This document shows positions 32,327 to 42,445 of a stretch of DNA of 64,000 nucleotides, piece by piece. The notes beneath the pieces are model-generated. The model had not been told where the DNA came from. It saw only the letters and a list, made by a program, of their open reading frames with translations, and did no database searches. How positions within the stretch are numbered: the first letter of the stretch is position 1; each line of letters opens with the position of its first letter. The stretch spans positions 1 through 64,000 of the forward strand of contig CASKJV010000008.1 in assembly GCA_949388605.1 (NCBI GenBank), in the 5' to 3' direction. The stretch comes from an uncultured Clostridia bacterium (GTDB lineage: Bacteria > Bacillota > Clostridia > TANB77 > CAG-508). The translations under genes and the position numbers were made by a program.

Positions 32327-35300
32327 TTATTTTGTATAATCTAGATTGTATCCATTAACTTCAGCTCTATGATATAATAATAATTTTGAATCTTTAATAT
32401 CTACTACATTATCGTTGTTTATATCAGCTGCTTTTAGGAATGTTCCTGATAACATTTCAACTTCATTTCTATGAGCTTTTATTAAAAGTGTATCAATTGA
32501 ATTTGCATGTCCATCTCCATTGATATCTCCTTTTACTACAATTTCATAAACTAATAAGTTACCATTACTATCTTTAACAACTTTTCCATCTTTATCTTGA
32601 ATTTGTACAAACATTCCTGTTGCTATATTTCCTGTTCTAACTTCTCCATCAGAATTTTTTACAACAGCTATATATTCATTATTATTTTTCAAAAGAATAG
32701 ATTTAAAATCTTCAACAGGTGTTTTAGATTTTATTCCTGTTAAATAATCATTATCACTATCTATTGTATATCCTAACTCAATAGGTGTTACTGGATCTGT
32801 TGGATCTGTCGGATCTGTTGGTTCTGTTGGATCTGTTGGTTCTGTCGGATCTGTTGGTTCTGTCGGATCTGTTGGATCTGTTGGATCTGTTGGTTCTGTT
32901 GGTTCTGTTGGATCTGTTGGTTCTACTGGTGTTTCTGAAACTATAACTGTTACAGATACGTTTCCTGAAACTGTATTATCATAGAATGATGTAGCAATAA
33001 CTTCTATATTTTCTGATTGTTCATCAGCACCTACAGTTAATAATCCTGTTCTAGAAATTTTTGTATTTTCACTAGTATTTCCAGAAACTGACCATTTTAC
33101 TCCTAAATGTGCTACATTTTCTCCACTAACTTCTGCTACAAATTGTTGTGTTTCTCCTGCTTTTACTGTAGAGTTTTCTGGTGTAACTGTTATTTTAATT
33201 GGTTCTCCAACTATATATGCAATAACACATGTTGTTCCATATCCTATACTAATTGTATTTTTTGTATTTGTAATTGATACACTTGCTACATGATTTCCTT
33301 TTGAACTTACATCAACTATAGCTTGTTTACCATCACTAGTTACATTTCCATGTATACTATCAATTGCAAAACTTGTATTTGCATAATCTATTTTTTCAAT
33401 TTGTTGGAATATTGGTGGTAAATCAATTTTTGATGTTGTACCAACATTAATCATTCCATCAACAATCAATTCTAATTGTTGTCCTGTTAAGTCAAGATTA
33501 AATGTATTTTCATCTCTTAAATATTCTAATACATCTGTAAATCCTGCTGCTCTTGCTTCATAAGTTAAATAATTTAATAATCTTTGTATATCTGAAATTT
33601 GGTTATTACTTAAATCTAGGTTCTTTAATTTTTTCAAATTTTCAATTTTGAATGTTAATTCACCTTCAATTAAGTTTTTAGATAAATTTAAGTCTTGTAT
33701 ATTAGATAATACTTCTAATGGTTCAATATTACTAATATCGTTAAAACTTAGATCTAATATTATTAAATGTTCATTAATTGAAGTCCAATCAACTTTTGAA
33801 ATATCTACTATCTCATTGTCTCCTGCATAGAATTCTACTAATTTTGATAATTCTGCTAGTCTATCAATATCTTCAATTAAGTTTTCATGAATATTTAATC
33901 TTTTCAATCTTGGTAAGAATATATATGCTTCAATTTCTTCTGCTGAAGCTAATGTCATTCTTTTTCCATAGAATAAAAATTCATCATCTCCCATTTCAGT
34001 TTTACAATTTTCTTTAAAGCTATCTTTAATGTCTGTATAAATTTTAGTATCTTGTCTATCTATTTCTAATCTTCTAATTATATAATTTACATATTCGTCT
34101 GCAACACAAGTATCAGGTCTAGACTTTTCTTCAGGAAGTGTATTTGCAAAACTACAATATGTATACATTGCTAAATAAATATCAGCTTCTTTAAAAGATT
34201 TTAAAGCTTCTTTGTAATCATATAATCTCCAATTATCATTTGGCAATTCTGAAAAATGTTTTGAAATAGGTTTTTCTATTGGTTTTGTTTCTGTTACTCC
34301 ATCTATTTCTACACTTACAACAGTTTCTATTGTATATTTTGTTTTTGTTAAATATTGTTTCTCAAAAGATGTTAAATAATCTTCCATATTTGCTATTTTA
34401 GAAACTTGACTATCATATAATGATTTAGCTTCTTCAAATGTTAGACTTGAGAATTCTTCATCAGTCATATTTCTAATTCCAACTACAGCAAATGATGCTA
34501 ATCTATCTACTCTATTATAAATAATATATAGATTTTCCATTCTAATTTTTAAAGTTTCTCTTAATCTTGTTAGTGTAGCTGTTAATTCTTCTTGTTTAAA
34601 TCCAAGTTCAACTAATTCTTTTTTAACTGCATCAATATTAGCATTTAATCTAGTTTGTTCAGCTATTTTGGAATTAATGTTGTTTACATCTTCTTGATAT
34701 TTTTTTACTAATGCTTGTTGAGTTGCTATTTCGTTATTTTTTTCTTCTATATTAGCTTCTGCTTCTTTTAATTCTTCTCTTGCTTCATCTAATCGATCAG
34801 TAGCTCCTGTAGCTGAACCTGCAAGTTCTAAACTTTCAATTTCATCTTTTAGATCTTCTTTTTGTGTTATTAAAGAATTTAATTCATCTTCATATCCTTT
34901 TAAAGTATCTTGAGCTGTTTGTAAATTACCTGCAGCATTTGGTGATTTTTCTGTTGCATCTTTTATTGCATCTTCTACTTGTTTTAACTGTGCCTTTAAA
35001 TTATTAAGTTCTTCATTCTTTTTATCATAATTTTCTTTTACTGCTTTTAATTCTGCTTGTGTTTTTTCAATTTCATCAACTGTTTCTTTTATTAGAGCAA
35101 TTTGAGCATTAACTCTTTCTCTTAAAAGAGCTTCTTCTTTAACTTGATTTTCTTCTAATTCAATTAATTTATCCATTGATTTTATATAATTACTAGATAA
35201 ATCTAAATCAAGTTCTAAACCAACAAAATTTTCTATACCAGTTATATCTGATATTCTTTTGTTAGATAATTTTAAACTTGGTATTTTATTAATAATATCA

Positions 35301-36280
35301 TTTATAGTTATTACTAAAACTTGTGGTTCATCAAAAAATCTTTCATATAAATTTTTTGAATTGTTTGCATCTTTATGGCTTATTAAATCTTCATTTTCTT
35401 CTTGTCCTTTTGTTAATTGAGATTTTATAGCCTTATACATATTTTTATCTTTAATAAAGATTCCTCTTTCATCAGATTTAACTACTACAAAATATAAATT
35501 AATATCTGAATTATATAAGCTATTTTTTGAATCAGTAATTTTTATGCTAAGTTTTACCATACCTGTATTAATATCATAACTATTATCTGTTTTATTAGCA
35601 TAAACTACTTTTAAATTTTCATAATCAAAAGATCTCCAATCTATATATGGTCCTTTTCCTTCTTCTTGTTGTGTATTATTTGTGTAATTTTCTTCAACTA
35701 ACCATTCTGATTCAATATGACCAGCATATTCTTTTACTATTTGTGGTAATGAATATACAAAAGTATCATTTTGGTCAGATGTTGCTGTATCATCAGCATT
35801 AACCATTTCTATAACATTGAATTTTTGATTGTGTAAGTTTAAATTTTGAATATTTTTTATATTCGCTATCATACTTACATCTTCAATTGAGTTTGAAGAT
35901 ATGTCTAAACTTGTTAATTCAAAAGAATTTAAAACTTCTAAATTACTATCTTTAGTTAAATTATTTGAAGACAAATCTAGAGCTTTTACATTAGTGAATA
36001 CTTCAAGACCTGTTAAATCTGTTAATCCACCATTTGATAAAGAAAGTTCTGTAACTTTAGTTATCTCTTCATCACTAATAATTAAAGTACGTTGTGCATC
36101 ATTGTAAATAGCATTAATCTCTTTACTTTCCAATTGTGATTTTAAAGCATAATATAAGTTGCTTTCTAATACTAGACTTGAGTCTGTTGTTGCTGCAACT
36201 TCTAACTCTAAAATTGGAGCGATGCAATTCAATAGCATAATGAAAACTATGGCTATTGAGATTAACATTTTCTTTCTCAT
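32327..36280 (-). CDS. Large secreted LRR (SDS22-like) / coiled-coil / BIG2-like / Pro-Thr linker / type I dockerin protein
   Basis: 1317 aa; 'LTSLDISSNSIEDVSMIANIKNIQNLNLHN'; coiled coil; 'ITVTPENSTVKAGETQQFVAEVSG'; 'PTDPTEPTDP' linker; C-term 'GDINGDGHANSIDTLLIKAHRNEV...ADINNDNVVDIKDSKLLLYHRAEV' duplicated dockerin Ca-loops. Confidence 0.9.
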   Translation of the reverse strand: MRKKMLISIAIVFIMLLNCIAPILELEVAATTDSSLVLESNLYYALKSQLESKEINAIYNDAQRTLIISDEEITKVTELSLSNGGLTDLTGLEVFTNVKALDLSSNNLTKDSNLEVLNSFELTSLDISSNSIEDVSMIANIKNIQNLNLHNQKFNVIEMVNADDTATSDQNDTFVYSLPQIVKEYAGHIESEWLVEENYTNNTQQEEGKGPYIDWRSFDYENLKVVYANKTDNSYDINTGMVKLSIKITDSKNSLYNSDINLYFVVVKSDERGIFIKDKNMYKAIKSQLTKGQEENEDLISHKDANNSKNLYERFFDEPQVLVITINDIINKIPSLKLSNKRISDITGIENFVGLELDLDLSSNYIKSMDKLIELEENQVKEEALLRERVNAQIALIKETVDEIEKTQAELKAVKENYDKKNEELNNLKAQLKQVEDAIKDATEKSPNAAGNLQTAQDTLKGYEDELNSLITQKEDLKDEIESLELAGSATGATDRLDEAREELKEAEANIEEKNNEIATQQALVKKYQEDVNNINSKIAEQTRLNANIDAVKKELVELGFKQEELTATLTRLRETLKIRMENLYIIYNRVDRLASFAVVGIRNMTDEEFSSLTFEEAKSLYDSQVSKIANMEDYLTSFEKQYLTKTKYTIETVVSVEIDGVTETKPIEKPISKHFSELPNDNWRLYDYKEALKSFKEADIYLAMYTYCSFANTLPEEKSRPDTCVADEYVNYIIRRLEIDRQDTKIYTDIKDSFKENCKTEMGDDEFLFYGKRMTLASAEEIEAYIFLPRLKRLNIHENLIEDIDRLAELSKLVEFYAGDNEIVDISKVDWTSINEHLIILDLSFNDISNIEPLEVLSNIQDLNLSKNLIEGELTFKIENLKKLKNLDLSNNQISDIQRLLNYLTYEARAAGFTDVLEYLRDENTFNLDLTGQQLELIVDGMINVGTTSKIDLPPIFQQIEKIDYANTSFAIDSIHGNVTSDGKQAIVDVSSKGNHVASVSITNTKNTISIGYGTTCVIAYIVGEPIKITVTPENSTVKAGETQQFVAEVSGENVAHLGVKWSVSGNTSENTKISRTGLLTVGADEQSENIEVIATSFYDNTVSGNVSVTVIVSETPVEPTDPTEPTEPTDPTDPTDPTEPTDPTEPTDPTEPTDPTDPTDPVTPIELGYTIDSDNDYLTGIKSKTPVEDFKSILLKNNNEYIAVVKNSDGEVRTGNIATGMFVQIQDKDGKVVKDSNGNLLVYEIVVKGDINGDGHANSIDTLLIKAHRNEVEMLSGTFLKAADINNDNVVDIKDSKLLLYHRAEVNGYNLDYTK
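32785..32930 (-). repeat. 9-bp-unit repeat encoding a PT(D/E) linker
   Basis: tandem ggatctgtt / ggttctgtt units; encodes PTDPTEPTEPTDPTDPTDPTEPTDP... Confidence 0.93.
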
Positions 36281-36558
36281 AATAAATCCTCCCTGATTTT
36301 TTTCTGAAATTTGAATATTTTCATTACCATCATAATAGCATTTCTATTTTTTTTTTCAATAGCACTTTTTTTCATTTTTTCCAAACCTTGTCAAAAAGCT
36401 TTACGGAACTACCTTTGAACGATTTAGATTTAGTTTTGTTAAGTTTTTATTACTTTTTTTGTTATTTTTTTACTTTTTCTTACGAAATAAGGATTTTATG
36501 GATTTTTTATGAATAAAATTAATTAAATAATTTTTTAAAATCTTATTAAAATATATAC

Positions 36559-36603
36559 AAAAAAAGTGCAGATTCTACTTTATTAGAAACTGCACTTTTT
36601 TAT
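36559..36603 (-). terminator. Intrinsic terminator downstream of the TatD-family gene
   Basis: aaaaagtgcagattcta...tagaaactgcacttttt. Confidence 0.75.
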
Positions 36604-36678
36604 ATTCTATTACTTTTAAGAGTTATTTACTATACTCAAAGTTTTCTCTTAATTTTCAAGCTAATAACTTAGTTCTTA

Positions 36679-37455
36679 TTAGATTCTAAATATTTTACTT
36701 GCATTATTATAAGTAACTTTAGCAATCTGTTCTAAAGGAATATTTTTGATTTCAGATATTTTTTGTGCTACTAACTTTACATTTATAGAAGTATTTCTTT
36801 TTCCTCTATATGGCTCTGGTGACAAATATGGTGAATCTGTTTCTATTAAAAGTTTATCTAATGGTACTAATGAAATAACAGCTTCTGGTTTAGCATTTTT
36901 AAAAGTAACAACTCCACTAAAAGATATATAATATCCTAGATTTAATCCTTCTTTTATTAATTCTTGATTTAATGGACAACAATGAAAAATACCTGTATTC
37001 TTTACTGGATGTTTTTTTAAAATATCTATTGTATCTATATATGCATCACGTGTATGAATAATTATTGGTTTATTATATTTGTTTGCAATTTCAATTTGTT
37101 TAATAAAAAGTTCCTTTTGTTCTTCTTTATTTTCCTTATTCCAATGATAGTCTAAGCCTATTTCTCCTATAGCAACTACCTTTTCTTGTTTTGCCATTTC
37201 TTCTATTTTTAATAAATTTTCTTCTGAATTATCTTCTATATCGTTAGGAGATATTCCACAAGAAGCATATATATATTCGTTCTTTTGTGCTATTTCTATA
37301 GCTTTTAAACTCTTTTCTACATTATACCCTATACACATCATTCTTGTTATATCTTGATTTAATGTTTCTTTTATTAATTTTTCTCTATCTTCTTCAAAAC
37401 TTTCATCATTATAATGAGAATGTGAATCAAAAAATTCCATTTTATTATTAAACAA
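36679..37455 (-). CDS. tatD: TatD family hydrolase
   Basis: 258 aa; 'FFDSHSHYND', 'AIGEIGLDYHW', 'IIHTRDAYIDT', 'IETDSPYLSPEPYRGKRN'. Confidence 0.95.
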   Translation of the reverse strand: MFNNKMEFFDSHSHYNDESFEEDREKLIKETLNQDITRMMCIGYNVEKSLKAIEIAQKNEYIYASCGISPNDIEDNSEENLLKIEEMAKQEKVVAIGEIGLDYHWNKENKEEQKELFIKQIEIANKYNKPIIIHTRDAYIDTIDILKKHPVKNTGIFHCCPLNQELIKEGLNLGYYISFSGVVTFKNAKPEAVISLVPLDKLLIETDSPYLSPEPYRGKRNTSINVKLVAQKISEIKNIPLEQIAKVTYNNASKIFRI

Positions 37456-37567
37456 CTATTTAATAGTATACCTATTAAATAATTATATTTCCTCCTTTTA
37501 TTTTAATATTTTATAATTTAATATGACCTTTAAAAATTATAAGAAACTTTTAAAGGCCATTAAATAA

Positions 37568-37939
37568 CTATTTGTTGTTTAGTATTACAGTAACATATGC
37601 TACTGCATATTCTTTACAATGTGAAATACTTATTTCAATACTATCTAACTCTTTTATTTCTAAATGTAAATAAATCTTTGGTTTACCATTATTTGTATTT
37701 ACTATTTCAAAATCTTTCCAACTATAGTTTGTATTAATATTTTCGCTTAATGCTTTATATATTGCCTCTTTTGCGGCAAATCTTGCAGCATAACTTTGAT
37801 ATCTTTGCTCTTTTCGAGCTTCACAATATTCAATTTCTTTTTCTGTGTATACTCTATTTAAAAATTCTGAGCCTCTAGTATTAATTAGTTTTTTTATTCT
37901 ATCAATTTCAATAATGTCGGTACCAACTGATAATTTCAT
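37568..37939 (-). CDS. acpS: Holo-[acyl-carrier-protein] synthase
   Basis: 123 aa; 'GTDIIEIDRIKKLI', 'FAAKEAIYKAL', 'ISISHCKEYAVAYV'. Confidence 0.95.
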   Translation of the reverse strand: MKLSVGTDIIEIDRIKKLINTRGSEFLNRVYTEKEIEYCEARKEQRYQSYAARFAAKEAIYKALSENINTNYSWKDFEIVNTNNGKPKIYLHLEIKELDSIEISISHCKEYAVAYVTVILNNK

Positions 37940-37955
37940 TTTTATTCCCTCTTTA

Positions 37956-39218
37956 TTATGATAATAAATATATTAAAAATAAAATATTTACTGTATTAAA
38001 TAACAATGAAAATACAAGTAATATAACTATTATTGAATAATATGTATTATTTTTTTCTATATTTAAATCTTTATATATTACTTCATATTTATTTTGTATT
38101 TCTTCATATAATATATCCAATTCTAATGTCTTGTTTACTGTTTTATAATATAATGACCCTGTATCATCTAAAGTAACATCTTTCCCCCATAATTCTTTAG
38201 TAAATTTTATGAATTTCTGTTTCATTTTAATAATTTGGTCATATGCTTTAAAATCATTATTAAGTTTCATTAAAAACATTAATTTATACAATGACAATAT
38301 ATACATATAAAAATATTGATTTTCATATTCGTAAGGTAATCTTGTATAATTATATGTATCTATTCCAGAACACATAATATTAGAACTTGTATTAGATATA
38401 GTTGTTTTAACATATTTGAATTTTTCTATTATGTGAAGATTGTGTTTTAAATTTGCAGTATTAAAATCCGAAGTATAATTGCTAGGTAAAACATTAGCAA
38501 ACTTCAAAAAATCGTTTTCTATATTTATAAAATCTGTTTTCTCACTCCAATTACTTGTTTCTACACATACATAAGAATATGTATAAAATTGTGAATTTAT
38601 TAAATCTTCTTTTTTGTTATTTGTTTTTTGTTTTGCACTAATTCCTGTTATTTGATTAATTAATTCTGATATATCATTTATATCTTGAAAAGTATCTGTT
38701 TGAATTTTTATATTTTCAAAATCTTTTAATGATGCAAATTCTGATGTAATTCCTTTAAATCTATAATTAAAATCTAATAGGTCAAAAAATTTATTTGTAT
38801 TTTCTAAATGCGTTTTCATTGTGAAAAAACATATTCCTGTGTTGAAACATATTATTTCAATTCCTTCGATTTTAAAAAAAATTCCATTTTCTGTTCCTAC
38901 TTTTCCTTGAATATCTTCTGCCAAATTATAATTAAAATGTACAACATTATCTTTAACTAAAATTTTGCATTGTTCTTCAGGTTTTAAATTTTTGAATTCT
39001 CTAAGTTTATCTCCTCTGAGTTCAAAAGTAGGAAATAAGTATGATCTTATTGCAGGTAAAAAGAAATTATATATGTCTAAATCTTTTTCTTTTTCAAAAA
39101 TTTTATATGAACATTTTCTATCTTTTATTAATTTAAGAATATATTTATTATATTTTTTTTGATCAATTATATACGGATGAATAAAATACGTATATTGATA
39201 TTTTGTCATTAGTTCCAA
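37956..39218 (-). CDS. Hypothetical protein with C-terminal TM segment
   Basis: 420-aa ORF between acpS and the WG-repeat gene; C-term hydrophobic 'YYSIIVILLVFSLLFNTVNILFLIYLL'. Confidence 0.65.
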   Translation of the reverse strand: MELMTKYQYTYFIHPYIIDQKKYNKYILKLIKDRKCSYKIFEKEKDLDIYNFFLPAIRSYLFPTFELRGDKLREFKNLKPEEQCKILVKDNVVHFNYNLAEDIQGKVGTENGIFFKIEGIEIICFNTGICFFTMKTHLENTNKFFDLLDFNYRFKGITSEFASLKDFENIKIQTDTFQDINDISELINQITGISAKQKTNNKKEDLINSQFYTYSYVCVETSNWSEKTDFINIENDFLKFANVLPSNYTSDFNTANLKHNLHIIEKFKYVKTTISNTSSNIMCSGIDTYNYTRLPYEYENQYFYMYILSLYKLMFLMKLNNDFKAYDQIIKMKQKFIKFTKELWGKDVTLDDTGSLYYKTVNKTLELDILYEEIQNKYEVIYKDLNIEKNNTYYSIIVILLVFSLLFNTVNILFLIYLLS

Positions 39219-39244
39219 AGTAAATTACCTTCCTTTTTCTTCTG

Positions 39245-40801
39245 TTATTTAGTATAAACATTTAGTTGTAAATCTTTATTTTTGTGCCAATTATTTATGA
39301 AATCAATATATAAATAGTCTTCAAGGTTAACACTTGGAGTAAGTATTTCTGCTCCGTTAGATCCTAAAACTCCCCATTTTCCATCTTTATTTACAGCACA
39401 GTAGCCAAATTCATTTTGTTCTTTTGCGTCATCATAAATACATTCAACTATTCTACTTCCATTTTTATTTTCATATCCATATTTTCCATTTTCTTTTACT
39501 AAAAATAGAGTATTGGTTGTTAACACTTCTTTATTTGTTTTTTCCTCTAATTTTAAATTATAATATTTATAATCATCATTTTCTCTAACTCTTAAATATC
39601 CATTATCTATATTTAACTCTGAAACAATAATATCACTTAAAACTACTTTTAAGTTTCTATCTATAATGTCTGTTGTAAAATTTGACTTTTCAGCTTCAAA
39701 AAAGTCTGCTTCTTTTATATAAATAATATTTTCATAATTGAAACCTATTATTTCGTTTGAATTTTCATCTATAATACCATATTTTCCATTTAATTCTGCA
39801 ATATAGTAATTAGAAAATGAATATTTTAAGGAATCATATTTGTTTTCTATAACATTTTCTCCTGTTTTAGAAATAAGTCCATATTTTCCATCTTTATTTA
39901 TAATGAATTTATCTGCATTTATTTCTTCAATATTGTTAAATCCTTTATTTAAAATGACTGTACCTTTTTTGTCTATTACTTCTAAAACACCATTTTCTAA
40001 CACAACATAGTATCCATTTCCAGTAACATTTTTTATTTCATCGTATTTTACTTCTACTAAAGTTGTTTTATCAGGAGAAATTACTCCAAATTTATTAGCA
40101 TCATTTTTTACAATATATCCGTCTTCATAAGATTTAGTTAAACTAGTAATTTCTTTATATTCTGTAGGAATAATTACTTCTCCTAGTGCTGTAGTAACAA
40201 GACCTTTTTTCCCATCCTTTTCTACAATTAAGCTTTTTTCAATTCCTGGAATAACATTTATATTATCATAATTTGGTTCTAAAATAACTTTTCCTTCAAA
40301 ATTAATTAAACCATATTTATTATCTTTTTCATATTTTAAAACATTATTTTCATACCAAATATTTGAACCATCTGTGTTTTCAATAGGTTGTACCATATTA
40401 TATTCAGTAAATATTTCTTCACCATTTTCATTAATAACTTTTGTTTTAAAAGTTTCGTTATTATAATTTACATCTTCAAAAACTATAAATATTCCTTTAT
40501 TTTTATCTGGAACTAAAATCATTTCATTATAGTCGCATTTTATTATTACATTTCCTTTATTATCTATAATTCCCCATTTATTATTTTCATAAGCACTCAT
40601 ATATGTTGTTAATGTGGAAACTTCTTTTGTATTTTCACTGTTAGTAAGTAGATTTTTAAGTGAAACAATAATCATTATAAATACTATTATAGTAATTATT
40701 GTTGCAAATACTTTTTTCATATTTAACTTAGGAGTATCATCATATCTTCTTCCTCTATTTCTACTCATTTTGACCTCCAGATACATATTATTTTTATACA
40801 T
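39245..40801 (-). CDS. WG-repeat-containing membrane-anchored protein
   Basis: 518 aa; 'NNKWGIIDNKGNVIIKCDYNEM', 'NGKYGIIDENSNEIIGFNYENI', 'DGKWGVLGSNGAEI'. Confidence 0.88.
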   Translation of the reverse strand: MYKNNMYLEVKMSRNRGRRYDDTPKLNMKKVFATIITIIVFIMIIVSLKNLLTNSENTKEVSTLTTYMSAYENNKWGIIDNKGNVIIKCDYNEMILVPDKNKGIFIVFEDVNYNNETFKTKVINENGEEIFTEYNMVQPIENTDGSNIWYENNVLKYEKDNKYGLINFEGKVILEPNYDNINVIPGIEKSLIVEKDGKKGLVTTALGEVIIPTEYKEITSLTKSYEDGYIVKNDANKFGVISPDKTTLVEVKYDEIKNVTGNGYYVVLENGVLEVIDKKGTVILNKGFNNIEEINADKFIINKDGKYGLISKTGENVIENKYDSLKYSFSNYYIAELNGKYGIIDENSNEIIGFNYENIIYIKEADFFEAEKSNFTTDIIDRNLKVVLSDIIVSELNIDNGYLRVRENDDYKYYNLKLEEKTNKEVLTTNTLFLVKENGKYGYENKNGSRIVECIYDDAKEQNEFGYCAVNKDGKWGVLGSNGAEILTPSVNLEDYLYIDFINNWHKNKDLQLNVYTK

Positions 40802-40897
40802 AGTAACTATATCATTTTAATTGTGAAATTACAATATTTATTATCAAATTTCATAATTATTCCTGGTTTTGTTTTTAATTATAATTATTAAAAAAAA

Positions 40898-40919
40898 GAA
40901 GTCCCATTTGGGACTTCTT
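40898..40919 (-). terminator. Intrinsic terminator downstream of 40968-41993
   Basis: Minus strand aagaagtccc-aaat-gggacttctt followed by ttttttt. Confidence 0.85.
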
Positions 40920-40967
40920 TGAAATGTAAACATTTTATTTCTTTTCAAGATAGTTTTCACATATTAA

Positions 40968-41993
40968 TTATTTTTTAAAAAAATAATTAAATATACGTCC
41001 AAAAACGCCTTTCGCTTTTGACTCTTCCCTTGATTTTTCAATTGTAGGTACCTCTTCTTTTTCATCTTCAATATTTTCAGGTTCTGTGGAAACTTCATCT
41101 TTCTGAATAGGTTTTATTGTAAAAAGATGTTCCAAACTCTGCTGACAAAATCCCAGCTTATCTTCTATACTATCTGTTATTGCAATCCTTTCATCATTTA
41201 CTGTTGTTCCTAATTCGAATCGGAAACTTTTGACATACTGTTTCCAATTTCTAAAAATCGGATGATACATAATGTAATTGTGAAGCTGAGCTGAAATATA
41301 CAGCTTAACTTTATTGGGTGTTTCAGGATCTGCAATAAGACGTGGGTTACCTCCATTATGACAATACAAGCCTGTAACTTCTAATCCAAAATCTTTTTCA
41401 ATATCTTCTTTCATTGCATTATAGAGAAATACCCTATAGTCTTTTTCCTGCAAGTTTTTCAGTCCAGTGCCTTTTTCTGCAGTGTCAGCACCATGAATCC
41501 TTTCAAAATAAAATCCACTATTAACAGACTCTTTCTGCATGTTGTAGGATGCAGAAGCAAAATATTCCTTTAATTTTCCAATTTGATGAATTCCTTTTTT
41601 GTTATCAATTGGTTGCCAAAAAATCGCTTCAATTACTGAATTTTCTTCTCCACCAAGAACATTGTGAATATCAGAAAGATTTACTCCTAATTCTCCATTG
41701 TATCTTCCATAACACCAATATGAATCTTCAATATAAACAATAGGCAAAACTTCGCCGTTTTCCAATTGTTTATACTCTTTGTATGGAATAATAACAATTA
41801 GTTCTTCAAATGTGTTCACTAATAGCAATGGGGAATTCTTCTCAAGACTTTTTGGCATAATCCGGTCATCTACACCTTCTTCATCAGATATAACGTTTTT
41901 TGTCAATATCGGCATTTCTAACCATTCTGCAATAATCTCAGCGAATTTTTCCTTCCATCCCTTAATAGTTGCATTGTTTTTGTTTCCTTCCAT
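40968..41993 (-). CDS. Hypothetical protein, unknown family; flanking composition differs
   Basis: 341 aa; strong RBS (AAGGGAGGTATGAAACACGATG); own terminator. Confidence 0.65.
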   Translation of the reverse strand: MEGNKNNATIKGWKEKFAEIIAEWLEMPILTKNVISDEEGVDDRIMPKSLEKNSPLLLVNTFEELIVIIPYKEYKQLENGEVLPIVYIEDSYWCYGRYNGELGVNLSDIHNVLGGEENSVIEAIFWQPIDNKKGIHQIGKLKEYFASASYNMQKESVNSGFYFERIHGADTAEKGTGLKNLQEKDYRVFLYNAMKEDIEKDFGLEVTGLYCHNGGNPRLIADPETPNKVKLYISAQLHNYIMYHPIFRNWKQYVKSFRFELGTTVNDERIAITDSIEDKLGFCQQSLEHLFTIKPIQKDEVSTEPENIEDEKEEVPTIEKSREESKAKGVFGRIFNYFFKK

Positions 41994-42238
41994 CGTGTTT
42001 CATACCTCCCTTGTTGTGTTTGCAATTACATTTTGTTGTTGCCATGTTTACATCTACATTTTATCTCTTACAAATTTTATTTATAGTTATACAACAGATG
42101 ACAGTTGTAGAGACAAATATAATTATTTGACGCCAATATTATATCACGTTTTATGTAAATTATCAATATGATTTATGTAAGAATTAAGGAGCCTATTGTA
42201 ATATATTTAAAATTTCACATACTCTTATATAAATATAC

Positions 42239-42399
42239 AGAACAAAAGTGGACGATATGATAATTACAAAATACAAAAATTTACTAAATCGTCCACGTAT
42301 TTGTTCGAAGTCGTGATTTTGTTGTACAAAATAGTGCACAAAAATTAGCGAAGCTTTTATTTAGTAGGAAGTGCAAAACACTTTCCTACTAAATAAAAA
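42239..42399. repeat. Intergenic structured repeat, copy B
   Basis: agaacaaaagtggacgatatgataattacaaaatacaaaaatttactaaatcgtccacg...agcttttatttagtaggaagtgcaaaacactttcctactaaataaaaaaa. Confidence 0.9.
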
Positions 42400-42445
42400 A
42401 AATGAACAAAATGTTCATTTTTTCCGTTCATAATTGTTCATTTTC

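Noticed and set aside
42399-42432. Second hairpin (aaaatgaacaaaatgttcatttt) next to repeat copy B
   Set aside because: Best explained as the ordinary rsmI terminator, not part of the repeat.
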